Virus record (IMG/VR): IMGVR_UViG_3300044492_000219
Location: 1 to 39,225 of that record
DNA length: 39,225 nt
Origin: a virus
Direction: 5' to 3' (one strand)
The notes beneath the pieces are model-generated. The model was not told the DNA's origin. It saw nothing but the letters and a program-made list of their open reading frames with translations, and made no database searches. Shown here in pieces: positions 30,904 to 39,079 of this stretch; positions within the stretch are counted from its first letter, which is position 1; the number at the start of each line of letters is the position of its first letter. The position numbers and the translations under genes were made by a program.

Positions 30904-31908
30904 TCAGCCCGCGCAGTTGTAGACCACGCCGAGGTAGCGGGGTCCGTTGAAGCCCAGGTTGCCGAAGGTGTACACCTTCGTCACTTCAGTGAGCTGATTG
31001 GCCGGGTCGACCGGGGGCATCATCTTCATCCACGCGCCCGAGAGCACCGTGAACTTGATGGCCTTTGGATTGAAGAACCGCACTTCATTGGCCGGCGCGT
31101 CCTCGTCGTACATCAAGTCGCACTTGCCCTTGAACTGAATCGCGTCGTTGAGGAAGCCGATGTCGCCGCCGGTCGCCTTCGCGCCGCGTTCAATCTTCTC
31201 GACCGCGACGAGCAAGCCTTCATACGCGGCGAAGGTCGTCGCATCGGTGATGGCCGCCGTCGGGACCATATCCACGCCGCCCAGCGAGCACTGATTGAAG
31301 GTCGTCGTCATTGCCTGGCGCAGGTTGTCGTAGATGACAGCGGTTTTCGCGCCCGAGTTGGCGCGATTGCGGGCGAAGGTAAAGAGCGCGCGGTTCACGC
31401 CGCCGACGGTGCCCGTGGTGGGATTGTTCGCGATGAGCCGCGTGACCCCGTCGAAATTGTTGCCTTGGCCATCTCCGGTCCACGCCTGCCGGTTCATCAC
31501 CGCCGTCGCCGTGTCTTTGGCGTTTTCGAGCTTAGCCGCGATGACATCAAACTTCTGTTCGCCTTTGTTGCGGGCCGTCTCCAACGTGGAGATGACGACC
31601 GTGCCGGCGCAGATGCGCTGGTTGAACTGGAAGGCGTCAAAGGTATCGATGCGGGTCGTCGGGATGGTGTCCATTTCGGCAATCATCCCGAAGTTGGTGT
31701 TCTCGGCGTATTCGATGGGGTACTCGAAGATGCGGCCCCCGGTCACGTCTTCCTTGAAGCCGGTATAGCGCGCCTTCCCATTGCCGTCCGGGTCGGCGAG
31801 CATCCGCAAGAGCGCGCGGCTGTTGAAGACGTTGTTGGTGGGTCGGCCCGTGCCGACAATCGATTCAAACGTTGACGCAATGAGTTGACCCAGATTTGGA
31901 TCGGCCAT
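30904..31908 (-). CDS. Major capsid protein (HK97-fold type)
   Basis: The protein has 334 residues, a usual length for HK97-fold capsid proteins. Typical features are an N-terminal helix, an extended E-loop-like region (GGRIFEYPIEYAENTNFGM), a long spine helix (EQKFDVIAAKLENAKDTATA) and a C-terminal beta region ending in RYLGVVYNCAG. It follows a scaffold-like gene and precedes a decoration-like gene. It forms the shell. The call is from gene order and pattern. Confidence 0.8.
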   Translation of the reverse strand: MADPNLGQLIASTFESIVGTGRPTNNVFNSRALLRMLADPDGNGKARYTGFKEDVTGGRIFEYPIEYAENTNFGMIAEMDTIPTTRIDTFDAFQFNQRICAGTVVISTLETARNKGEQKFDVIAAKLENAKDTATAVMNRQAWTGDGQGNNFDGVTRLIANNPTTGTVGGVNRALFTFARNRANSGAKTAVIYDNLRQAMTTTFNQCSLGGVDMVPTAAITDATTFAAYEGLLVAVEKIERGAKATGGDIGFLNDAIQFKGKCDLMYDEDAPANEVRFFNPKAIKFTVLSGAWMKMMPPVDPANQLTEVTKVYTFGNLGFNGPRYLGVVYNCAG

Positions 31909-31936
31909 GGTGGAAAACTCCCGGAAGACCGACGCG

Positions 31937-33007
31937 CTAGAACGTCACGCCGAATTCCGCCGCCTTCTCGCGAAGGATGTCGGCCGTCGTGCGTGGGCTC
32001 GTCGGACCGCTGTCGGCGGTCGGGCGTCGGGTGGGCGAGAGCGACGACGTCGCCGCGCGCCCTTTTTGACTGAGTTCGTCCAACACCGCCTGCCGGATCT
32101 TGGTGTCACGCGTGGGCAGGTAGGACTCCTTATAGGCGCGCAAGTACGCCCCCTGGAGCCCGTACCGCTTGTCGTTTGTCATGATCTCCGCAATCTTCGG
32201 CCGCAGCTCGGCGAACCCTTCCATCTCGGCGACTTCGGCGAAATCCGCGCGGGCGCGGGCATCGATGCGGCCGAGAAAGGCTTGGTGTTCCTGCTGTTGC
32301 TGTTGGTCGCGGAAGGGCTGCAGTTCTTTGCTGACGTTCCCCTGGATTTGGCTGAGCAGCCACTGGTCCCGACGGGCTTGCTGTTCGGCGCTGTAGGTAT
32401 GGGCAATCTGCCCATTTTCCAGTTGGACAGCGATGTCGGGTTGCGGTTGCTCGGTCGGGGCCGGCGACGACGCGCCCGTCGGCGCGGGTCGCGCGGCTCC
32501 GTTCTGACCGTTCGGTACGAGCTGATAGCCCAGTTCGCCCGCTAGGTTCTGGAGGAACCGCTGCGGGTGGCTGGTGAGGTCTTTCAGCGTCGGGATGAGG
32601 GTCGAGAATTCATCTGGGGTGAACTCACGTTTGAGTTGCAGCCACGGGCCGTGTTCCTGTTCGAAGGCCGCACGGGTCTCCTGGGCGACCTTCTCGCGGG
32701 TGCGCTCCAGAATCTTCTTGTGGCGATCGACGGGAATCGGACCGACGGGCGGGGTGGACAGGTCCGCATCCGGGTCAGGTGCCGCCGCTATCGGTGGCGT
32801 CCGAGGGTCAGGTGATCCGGGGGGTACCGCTGGCGAGGCGGCGGGAGCGGCCGGGCCGCCTGGGGTGGCGGGCGCATTGGGCGTCGGGGGTACCGAGGCT
32901 GTCTGCGCGGCGGCCCCAGACGAGAGGGCCTGCACGATATCGCCGTGAGAAGACAGCGGAGCCGGGGCGGCCGATGTCGCCGAACCCGTCGAACCAGTGT
33001 CTTCCAC
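31937..33007 (-). CDS. Putative scaffolding protein
   Basis: The protein has 356 residues from a GTG. The first 90 are Pro/Ala-rich and disordered. The rest is charged and helical with long coils (HKKILERTREKVAQETRAAF, RDQQQQQEHQAFLGRIDARA). It lies immediately upstream of the capsid gene, the normal place for a scaffold that guides shell assembly and leaves before packaging. No ribosome site is obvious before the GTG. Confidence 0.7.
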   Translation of the reverse strand: MEDTGSTGSATSAAPAPLSSHGDIVQALSSGAAAQTASVPPTPNAPATPGGPAAPAASPAVPPGSPDPRTPPIAAAPDPDADLSTPPVGPIPVDRHKKILERTREKVAQETRAAFEQEHGPWLQLKREFTPDEFSTLIPTLKDLTSHPQRFLQNLAGELGYQLVPNGQNGAARPAPTGASSPAPTEQPQPDIAVQLENGQIAHTYSAEQQARRDQWLLSQIQGNVSKELQPFRDQQQQQEHQAFLGRIDARARADFAEVAEMEGFAELRPKIAEIMTNDKRYGLQGAYLRAYKESYLPTRDTKIRQAVLDELSQKGRAATSSLSPTRRPTADSGPTSPRTTADILREKAAEFGVTF

Positions 33008-33037
33008 GTCGGGAAGAATGCGCTATTTCAGGGGGAG

Positions 33038-33055
33038 GTGTCAAGAATTTGACAC
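33038..33055. promoter_or_regulatory. TTGACAC palindrome, candidate operator
   Basis: GTGTCAA and TTGACAC form a perfect 7-base inverted repeat around GAAT. It lies between the scaffold gene (leftward, from 33007) and the coiled-coil gene (rightward, from 33095). A near-identical palindrome lies upstream of the large terminase. Confidence 0.55.
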
Positions 33056-33094
33056 TTACCGTCATGTTTTTGGCAGTGACGCGCGGAGGCCTCG

Positions 33095-33322
33095 GTGAGT
33101 AAGGTTACCCCTATGACGCAGGCTGATATTGAAGAGATGTTGCGAAACCTCGCGGAGACCACCCGCTATCTGCGGGAGAGCGGCCGACGCATTCGCGAGG
33201 CGGCCGAACACATCGTCGCCGTGGCGGATCACCTCCAGGAGATCACTGCGCGCACCGACGCCGCCATCACGGCGGGGTTGACGCACCTCCACGGCGAGGA
33301 CGACCCCGGAGAGAGCGCGTGA
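33095..33322 (+). CDS. Small coiled-coil protein, opposite to the late operon
   Basis: The protein has 75 residues from a GTG with GGAGG 5 bases upstream; an ATG at 33113 is an alternative. The body is a charged heptad helix (DIEEMLRNLAETTRYLRESG, then REAAEHIVAVADHLQEITAR). It runs against the surrounding late genes, which implies its own promoter. It resembles in style the coiled-coil genes at 6135 and 38898. Function unknown. Confidence 0.65.
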   Translation: MSKVTPMTQADIEEMLRNLAETTRYLRESGRRIREAAEHIVAVADHLQEITARTDAAITAGLTHLHGEDDPGESA

Positions 33323-33419
33323 GGGAATCGTTCATGTCACGTCGCGCATCACGAGCCCCCCGCGTGACGCGCACGCCCCAGTGACCAAGGACATGCGCGT
33401 CACGGCCTCCGCGTCGTGG

Positions 33420-33863
33420 TTATTTGGGCGTCGGCTCCATGCCGTCGTCGGGCAGGGTATTATCCGGATACCCCGGCCGACCGCCTGGCAGGCTGTTGTC
33501 CGGCTTGCCCGGTCGGCCGCCCGGCAGCGTATGGTCCGGCACCAGAATCAGCCCCAAGCAGGCCAGCCACTTCACCATGTACTTGCGCCCTGGCACAATC
33601 GGCAACTGCGCGGCGTACGGCGGCAAACTATTGTCGGGCTTCTCGGTCGGGTCGTACGGAAACACCGGGAGTTGGACGGCTTGCCCGGGGGGTGGCAGAT
33701 AGATGGGCTGCGACGGATGGCCGCCACCGCCATACACGGGGAGCTGCCCCGCGCTGGGGGGAGTGATGTAAATAGGCTGCGTGGGGATGCCGCCCACGCC
33801 GGGGAGCGAGTTGTCGACGTGCCCCCCATCCAAGAACGTAATGACCGCGAGACGTGATGCCAT
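33420..33863 (-). CDS. Pro/Gly-rich repeat protein
   Basis: The protein has 147 residues from the ATG at 33863. Short repeats are visible: VDNSLPGVGG, QPIYITPP and QPIYLPPP, PDNSLPP, PDHTLPGGRPG, PDNSLPGGRPG, PDNTLP. The sequence is disordered and lacks Cys clusters. Similar repeat proteins occur near capsid genes in other phages to my recollection. Function unknown. Confidence 0.7.
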   Translation of the reverse strand: MASRLAVITFLDGGHVDNSLPGVGGIPTQPIYITPPSAGQLPVYGGGGHPSQPIYLPPPGQAVQLPVFPYDPTEKPDNSLPPYAAQLPIVPGRKYMVKWLACLGLILVPDHTLPGGRPGKPDNSLPGGRPGYPDNTLPDDGMEPTPK

Positions 33864-33938
33864 GGTTTCTCCTTGAGAAGTGAGACTAAATTGGTTGACG
33901 GACGCGGGTGGTGAAACACAATCACACATGGTGGACCC

Positions 33939-34703
33939 TCATGTTTGCGTGAACCGCAGCCTGCACGCGCAGACGTAGACGATTTGGTCGTCGGTGACCG
34001 ACTCGCGGATGGCGGTGTCTTCCCCGATCCGCCCCCCGTAGCAAATTCGGCAAAAGAGTGTGCGGCTGAGACGGTACCGATGGAGCAGGCGGCGGTAGGC
34101 GCGGATAATGTCGGCATCGCGCCGGTCGAGCAGCACAGTCGGCGTGGCCGTCGGTTGGCCGTGCGCGTCGAAGAGCATCCCGCTGGTTTTGTCGGTCTCG
34201 ATGGGTGTGGCGAACGTGCGGAGCTGGTCGGTCGTGCCGACGGGCGCGCGGTACTCGCGCACGCCGCAGCGGCATTCGACGCGGACGCCGGCCGCGTCAA
34301 TCCGGGTCTTGCACCCGCTCGGGCGGTTTGCTTCCCAGCAGGTGTCGCAGCCGAGCGTTTCGATGAGGCCGTAGCGGGCGAGCACGGCTTCGTGCGCCTG
34401 CAGAATCTCGGCCGAGTGCTGGTTGAACGGTTGCGGCGGGACGGGGAGGTTCGCCGCTGCCACCTTGGCCGCTTCCGCCGCCGCCATCGCCTCCAAATCC
34501 ACCTCGGGCCCAGTGGTGGACTCCTGCTGATTCTTCATCCGCAGGCCTCGCGCATTGAGCAGCGCGAAGTACTCGCGCTTTGTCATGTCCTGCGCGGGAA
34601 TCGGCTCGACATCGACGTTGGTGAGACACCCGTCGGGCAATTTGTCCACGTCCCAGATCCGATCGGAGTGGACGGCCGGCGCGACGGGTGTCTTATCCTT
34701 CAT
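33939..34703 (-). CDS. Hypothetical protein with cysteine pairs
   Basis: The protein has 254 residues. Cysteine pairs CDTC and CRCG lie in the middle, and CRIC and CAC at the end, enough for two zinc sites. The N-terminal third is soluble and partly Ala-rich. It lies between portal-proximal small genes and the repeat protein. Its start overlaps the preceding stop (ATGA). Function unknown. Confidence 0.7.
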   Translation of the reverse strand: MKDKTPVAPAVHSDRIWDVDKLPDGCLTNVDVEPIPAQDMTKREYFALLNARGLRMKNQQESTTGPEVDLEAMAAAEAAKVAAANLPVPPQPFNQHSAEILQAHEAVLARYGLIETLGCDTCWEANRPSGCKTRIDAAGVRVECRCGVREYRAPVGTTDQLRTFATPIETDKTSGMLFDAHGQPTATPTVLLDRRDADIIRAYRRLLHRYRLSRTLFCRICYGGRIGEDTAIRESVTDDQIVYVCACRLRFTQT

Positions 34704-34906
34704 CTTCCAGCTCCAGCTTCCCAGGCATCGTAGACACGTTTGTATTCAGGCCCTGGACTGCTGCCGTCCGCCGCGTACACGCGGATGAACGTCCACAACG
34801 CCACCCTCCGGGGTAGGGCCCATGCGATGAACATTGGGAACCGTTCCGTCGAGAACCAGTACCACCACGCTCTCGGCCCCCAACCACTCGTCCACAATCG
34901 CCACAT
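34700..34906 (-). CDS. Small aromatic-rich protein
   Basis: The protein has 68 residues from the ATG at 34906, which has GAGAGG just upstream. It is rich in Trp and Phe (WWYWFSTERFPMFIAWALPR then ALWTFIRVYAADG) and ends PEYKRVYDAWEAGAGR. Its stop overlaps the next start. A frame starting at 34928 overlaps most of it, but its sequence looks less protein-like. It may be membrane-associated; function unknown. Confidence 0.6.
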   Translation of the reverse strand: MWRLWTSGWGPRAWWYWFSTERFPMFIAWALPRRVALWTFIRVYAADGSSPGPEYKRVYDAWEAGAGR

Positions 34907-34924
34907 ATCGGCCTCTCTTGTCGC

Positions 34925-35182
34925 TCATGCGTCCAGCGCCCCGCGAATCGCCGTCCAGGCCTCATCGTTGGCATCAATCGTGAGCCCTTCGCCGCTGCGC
35001 AACAGCAACCGAATCGTTTTATTCGGCGCATCGCCCGCGTCGGTCGCGGCATCGATGGCCGACAGGCGTACCCACACCGTACGACCGCCGCCGGTCGCGA
35101 CGAGGGAGTGCGTCGAAAGCGCTTTCGCGTCCTTGTCGGCAAACGACGGGGCCAGGTCGTCAGAGTCTTTGCTTTTCGTCAT
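34925..35182 (-). CDS. Small hypothetical protein
   Basis: The protein has 85 residues. The pattern GRTVWVRLSAIDAA then IRLLLRSGEGLTIDANDEAW suggests a small beta-rich fold. It is coupled to the portal gene by four-base overlap. Function unknown. Confidence 0.7.
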   Translation of the reverse strand: MTKSKDSDDLAPSFADKDAKALSTHSLVATGGGRTVWVRLSAIDAATDAGDAPNKTIRLLLRSGEGLTIDANDEAWTAIRGALDA

Positions 35183-37176
35183 CGTCCCCCTCCAATTTGA
35201 TGTTGCATTGAGTGCTTATTGAGCGGTTCCTGTAATTGTGCGCTACCGCCATGTTCCGTATTCGGCGCGGGTGCCGGCTCAGGCGTGGGCGGCGTGCTGG
35301 GCGTGTTCGCCGCATCGGCCAAGAGTGCCGGGTCACCGAGTTGCATCGCGAGCGTTTGCTTCACGGCCGCCGGGTCAATCTGGAAGCCCGACTGCTGAAG
35401 CAACGACACGACCATGGGGTTGGTCAGATCCTCGGCCTTGAAACTGAGCGAGATGCGCGGCTTCTCGGGTGGCGGGGCCTGTGGCGGCGGCGGTTGCTGG
35501 AGATGCCGCGCCGGATCTTCCCCAAAGGCGACATAGACGTCACGCAACCCTTCGAGCCGGTTATTAAACGGGTCATTGGCCGTGAGTTGGTACCGGTCGA
35601 GCGCCATCTTGCGTTCGGCTTGCTGGTCGAGCCGCTTGGCGCTGTCGGGCTTGACGTTGTAGACAAACTTGCCGGGCACGGTGAGCCGATTCCAGGCCTG
35701 CATCTGTTTCGCGCCCCCGGGGCCGGCCAACTCCACGTAGTCCATGTCGTCGGCGAACAGTTGGATCAACCCGCCGAGCGCCGAGACGATGCTCACGAAC
35801 CAGCGCAGTACTTTGTCGCGCTCCTTATCGAGGCGGATGTCCGTCGCCTGATTCATGTACGTGAGTTCGGTCGCCGTCTTGCTGCCCTGCTCGGTGATGC
35901 CGGATTGGTTTTGCCCGAGCGCCCACGCCCGGTCGATGTCGCGCATGGAGATGTCGGAGGCAATCGAGGTGTCGCGCGGGAGGGTCGGCAGCGCAATCAT
36001 CTCGATGATTTCGTGCGGGGCCCCATCCGTGAGAATGATGGACTGCACTTCGCCCTGTTCAAGTTTCGCAATCGTCGCCGGATCGATGCGGCCCCGGTCG
36101 ACGCCCCGCATCGGGAGCGCCCGGCGTTTCTGCTGCATCTGAATCGTGCGCGTTTGGCTGAGTTCATCAACCGCTGGGCGCGACATTTGACAGTCGCTTT
36201 TCGGAAAGTGCGAATCCGGGGTGTACCGGAGCGTGAGCACCTTGATGGGGAACCCCTCGATGCCAAGGAGATGGCCACTCTGCGGATCGAGCCGCTGATA
36301 CGGCGAATCCTCATGCACGCGTGGCGCGTCTTCGCCTTCGACGAGCACCAGATGCCGGACAATCCGCCGGTCGGTGACGGTGGGGTCGATGCGGTACGCC
36401 CAGTACCAGATTTCCGTCACGGCCTTGCCTGGCCGACCGACGTGGTGCTTGGACGTGTCAATCAGCAGGTCCTGGTCGTACTGACTGCCGGCCTCGCTGG
36501 ACGGCGGATGCACGTCACTGAGGGTCGCGAGTTCCTGGTCGTCCACGAAGGATCGGAAGCCGAGCCAGTCGGCCTGCTGGTAATTGCTGCGGATGAACCC
36601 GGACGGCACGAGCAGTTTCGCGGGCGAGCCGCGCTCGATGTAGTAGCAACTGTGCGAGACCGTCGGCGGCAGCCCCGGTGCGGTCGGGGGGGTGACGCTC
36701 GCGGTGTAGCCGACTTTCACCCAGGCGAGACCGGCCGGGCAAATGACGTCGGACAAGCACTCATCGACCGCCGAGAGCACGTCGGTGTCGTCTGGGCCGA
36801 GTTTCTGATTGAGCACGGCGTTGAAGACCGGCACGGCCGCCGCGCTGTCGGGATTGCGCGGGGTGAGCACGACTTCGGGCACCTTATAGAAGAGCTGTGC
36901 TTTCTTCTGTTCGGTTTTCTCGTAATCGATATTGACCTGCGTCGTGTCGCGGAGTTCAAACCCTTGCGCCTGACGGTACCCGCCCGTGTAGCGTTTCAGG
37001 TTTTCGCGCCAGTCGGGCAGTTCCTTCTTCAACTCGTCGCGGGCGGCGGCGATTTCCCCACGCCAGAAGGCGAGCGAGCCGGGGCCATCGAGCGGCAAGG
37101 GGAGCCGGGTCGGATCGACCGGCGCGACCTCGGGCGCAGCGTCAGGGAGATAGTCGGGCGCAATCTCGGTGGTCAT
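35179..37176 (-). CDS. Portal protein
   Basis: The protein has 665 residues, the size of P22-type portals. Consistent features are an N-terminal helical region (RENLKRYTGG, QVNIDYEKTEQKKAQLFYKV), a central RTIQMQQKRRALPMRGVDRG region, a long helical segment (TATELTYMNQATDIRLDKER) and a disordered Pro-rich C-terminus. It overlaps the terminase stop and precedes small head genes. It forms the dodecameric ring for DNA entry. Confidence 0.85.
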   Translation of the reverse strand: MTTEIAPDYLPDAAPEVAPVDPTRLPLPLDGPGSLAFWRGEIAAARDELKKELPDWRENLKRYTGGYRQAQGFELRDTTQVNIDYEKTEQKKAQLFYKVPEVVLTPRNPDSAAAVPVFNAVLNQKLGPDDTDVLSAVDECLSDVICPAGLAWVKVGYTASVTPPTAPGLPPTVSHSCYYIERGSPAKLLVPSGFIRSNYQQADWLGFRSFVDDQELATLSDVHPPSSEAGSQYDQDLLIDTSKHHVGRPGKAVTEIWYWAYRIDPTVTDRRIVRHLVLVEGEDAPRVHEDSPYQRLDPQSGHLLGIEGFPIKVLTLRYTPDSHFPKSDCQMSRPAVDELSQTRTIQMQQKRRALPMRGVDRGRIDPATIAKLEQGEVQSIILTDGAPHEIIEMIALPTLPRDTSIASDISMRDIDRAWALGQNQSGITEQGSKTATELTYMNQATDIRLDKERDKVLRWFVSIVSALGGLIQLFADDMDYVELAGPGGAKQMQAWNRLTVPGKFVYNVKPDSAKRLDQQAERKMALDRYQLTANDPFNNRLEGLRDVYVAFGEDPARHLQQPPPPQAPPPEKPRISLSFKAEDLTNPMVVSLLQQSGFQIDPAAVKQTLAMQLGDPALLADAANTPSTPPTPEPAPAPNTEHGGSAQLQEPLNKHSMQHQIGGGR

Positions 37177-38804
37177 CGCAGGGCGGCCTCACGGAGTTGT
37201 TGAATGTCCCACGCGACCGAGCCTCGGATGGGCGCTTTCGGACGCGGCGTACTGGCCGGCCCAGGGCGGGAATTCGCGCCATAGCGCCACGCATCGGCCG
37301 CATGGTCGTCGCCATCGGTCTCGACGTCATCGGCATCGTGCGTGGACTGTTCCTGAATGGGAATGGTGCGCAGAAAGTAGCGGCAGGATGGGTCGACCGT
37401 GAGCCAGGGCTTGCCGTCGGGGGCCGTGCGCAACAAGTCATGGCAATTCTGCCAGCCGTTCTTCCCGCGCTGATTGTCGGCCTTGCGCATCGGCAAGCCG
37501 GCGCTGCGGAACGTCTCGACAATGGCGCGGCCATGGTCTTGGCCCGTCTTGTTCCACATGGACGGGTCGCCCGCGACGTAGCGGAGCCGACCCATCTCGC
37601 CGAGCAGCGTCCGGGTGATGGTGACCATCTTCTGCGCGACGTCGACTGGGTCTTCCTGCTGACCTTTCAACTCACGCGCGAGGTGGAGATGGCCGTCGGC
37701 CAGCACGGCCCACCACAACACGCAATACGGTTGGTTGTACCCCCAGTCCATCGACGCGAACCACTCGGTGCCGGCGGGAATGACGCGCGATTTGACGTGC
37801 CATTCCTGGCCGTTGTGGAACGTCTTGAACGCGCCGAAGAACGCGCCTTCGAAGACTGACCAATCGCCTTCGAGGAGCTGACTTCGGCGCGGTTCCGGCA
37901 TCTGGTCGAGGTTCTCGCGGTAGGTCAGATCGATGTACGGATTGTCGTCGACCTTGGCCTGGACGAAGGTGTGCCACTCGGGCTTGTACTTCGGGTAGGT
38001 GTCGGGATTGGGCTGTTTGGTAATGAAAAAGTCCCGCACCCAGAGCGCCCCACGCGGCCCCGGGTTACTCGCCGCCCAGACTTTCGGGCCGCCGAGCGCG
38101 GTGATGACCGCCGGGTTGCTCGTGCGGGCGCGGCTGAACAGTTCGATCATGTCGCCCTCGTCGTAGGTGACGAGTTCGTCGGGGACGATGATGTCGTATT
38201 CGCGCGACAGGTACGACTCTTTGGCCTGCTTGTCGTCCATGTGGCCGCCGACAATCGTGGCCCCCGTGCGGGGAAAGTACAGCCGCCGCTCGCCCCGGTT
38301 GTATTTCGCCCCAAACAGGTGCGCGTCTCGCTCCATCTTGAGCAGATGCGTTTCTTCGAGGTCCTTGTAGTTGGCGCGGATGATGAGGGCCGACAGATGC
38401 CGCACGCGGAGACAATAACTGTAGAGGGCCCAGCGCAGGACGTGCGACTTGGCCCCGCCGGCCGCCCCGCCATAGAGCGTGCGCACGCAGGCCCGTTGCG
38501 CTTCGAAGAATTCGACTTGCCGGGGCGTGGGCAGAAACACAAACCGGTCGGTCTCGCCCGAGCGGATGCGGATGCCCCAGGCTTCCTGGCGCGCGGCACA
38601 GGCGAGGGTGGGACACACCCATTGGCCGAGCGCGTTTTGCCAGAAGGCCTTGCCGCACCAGCAGCATTTGGCGTGGGGGTGCCAGACGATCGGGCCGTGA
38701 TGCACCGGCGCAGGTGGCAGCGTGACGGTCGCGGGCACGGCCACGACCGAGGGCAAGGGCGGTTTCCAGCCTTTTTTTTTGCGTCCGGAGCCGGCGCCTC
38801 CCAC
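37173..38804 (-). CDS. Terminase large subunit with N-terminal zinc finger
   Basis: The protein has 543 residues from the GTG at 38804 (opening VGGAGSGRKKKG). An N-terminal finger has cysteines at about 48, 50, 64 and 69. The ATPase shows Walker A GGAAGGAKSH (112-121), Walker B IIVPDE (205-210) and coupling ASNPG (245). The nuclease shows D353 (SMDWGYNQ), D413 (AGDPSMW) and D499/D500 (DDHAADAW). It cuts and pumps DNA into the capsid. A longer frame to 39008 is rejected since its first 68 residues overlap an opposite gene. Confidence 0.92.
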   Translation of the reverse strand: MGGAGSGRKKKGWKPPLPSVVAVPATVTLPPAPVHHGPIVWHPHAKCCWCGKAFWQNALGQWVCPTLACAARQEAWGIRIRSGETDRFVFLPTPRQVEFFEAQRACVRTLYGGAAGGAKSHVLRWALYSYCLRVRHLSALIIRANYKDLEETHLLKMERDAHLFGAKYNRGERRLYFPRTGATIVGGHMDDKQAKESYLSREYDIIVPDELVTYDEGDMIELFSRARTSNPAVITALGGPKVWAASNPGPRGALWVRDFFITKQPNPDTYPKYKPEWHTFVQAKVDDNPYIDLTYRENLDQMPEPRRSQLLEGDWSVFEGAFFGAFKTFHNGQEWHVKSRVIPAGTEWFASMDWGYNQPYCVLWWAVLADGHLHLARELKGQQEDPVDVAQKMVTITRTLLGEMGRLRYVAGDPSMWNKTGQDHGRAIVETFRSAGLPMRKADNQRGKNGWQNCHDLLRTAPDGKPWLTVDPSCRYFLRTIPIQEQSTHDADDVETDGDDHAADAWRYGANSRPGPASTPRPKAPIRGSVAWDIQQLREAALR

Positions 38805-38823
38805 GCGCGTCAGTCTACGCCGA

Positions 38824-38852
38824 GTGTCAAAAAATTGACAGTCGCCTGTCAA
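38824..38852. promoter_or_regulatory. TTGACA palindrome plus extra half-site, candidate operator
   Basis: GTGTCAA (38824-38830) and TTGACAG (38835-38841) form an inverted repeat around AAAA. A further TGTCAA half-site lies at 38847-38852. It sits between the divergent large terminase (leftward) and coiled-coil gene (rightward), like the palindrome at 33038. Confidence 0.55.
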
Positions 38853-38897
38853 AAGAGCGTCAGTGACGGCCCGCCGTGAGTTTGGTAGCGTGGCGTC

Positions 38898-39077
38898 ATG
38901 TCGGTGATGGTGAGCGAACTGTATAGGACCGACCTCGCGACGAAGGCGGATCTGGCCGACCTCCGGACGGCGATGGCCGAACTGAAGGCCGACCTCATCC
39001 GGGTCCAAGTGACGACGATGATCGCGATGACGGCCATCTACGGCGGGCTCGTGGCCGTACTGAAACTGTTTGCCTAA
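38898..39077 (+). CDS. Small coiled-coil membrane protein (59 aa)
   Basis: The protein has 59 residues from the ATG at 38898. A heptad helix (TKADLADLRTAMAELKADLI) leads to a hydrophobic C-terminal segment (MIAMTAIYGGLVAVLKLF). Small proteins with this layout are widespread in bacteria and phages without a defined role. It lies opposite the late operon, next to a TTGACA palindrome, and is followed in 2 bases by another plus-strand gene. A holin or membrane-anchoring role is possible but unproven. Confidence 0.6.
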   Translation: MSVMVSELYRTDLATKADLADLRTAMAELKADLIRVQVTTMIAMTAIYGGLVAVLKLFA

Positions 39078-39079
39078 TC

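Noticed and set aside
33460-33540. CRISPR-like repeat pattern
   Set aside because: The repeats encode the PDNSLPGGRPG motif of a protein and have no regular unique spacers.
34746-34928. Alternative 60-residue frame starting at 34928
   Set aside because: It overlaps the preceding stop neatly but its sequence is poor. The 34700-34906 frame has a ribosome site, ends on the next start and looks protein-like.
35236-37203. 655-residue open frame opposite the portal gene
   Set aside because: It mirrors the portal frame in GC-rich DNA, has shadow-like composition and no start signal; the minus-strand portal is supported by features and gene order.
38805-39008. N-terminal extension of the large terminase
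   Set aside because: The extra 68 codons overlap the opposite coiled-coil gene and a palindrome, and have shadow composition.
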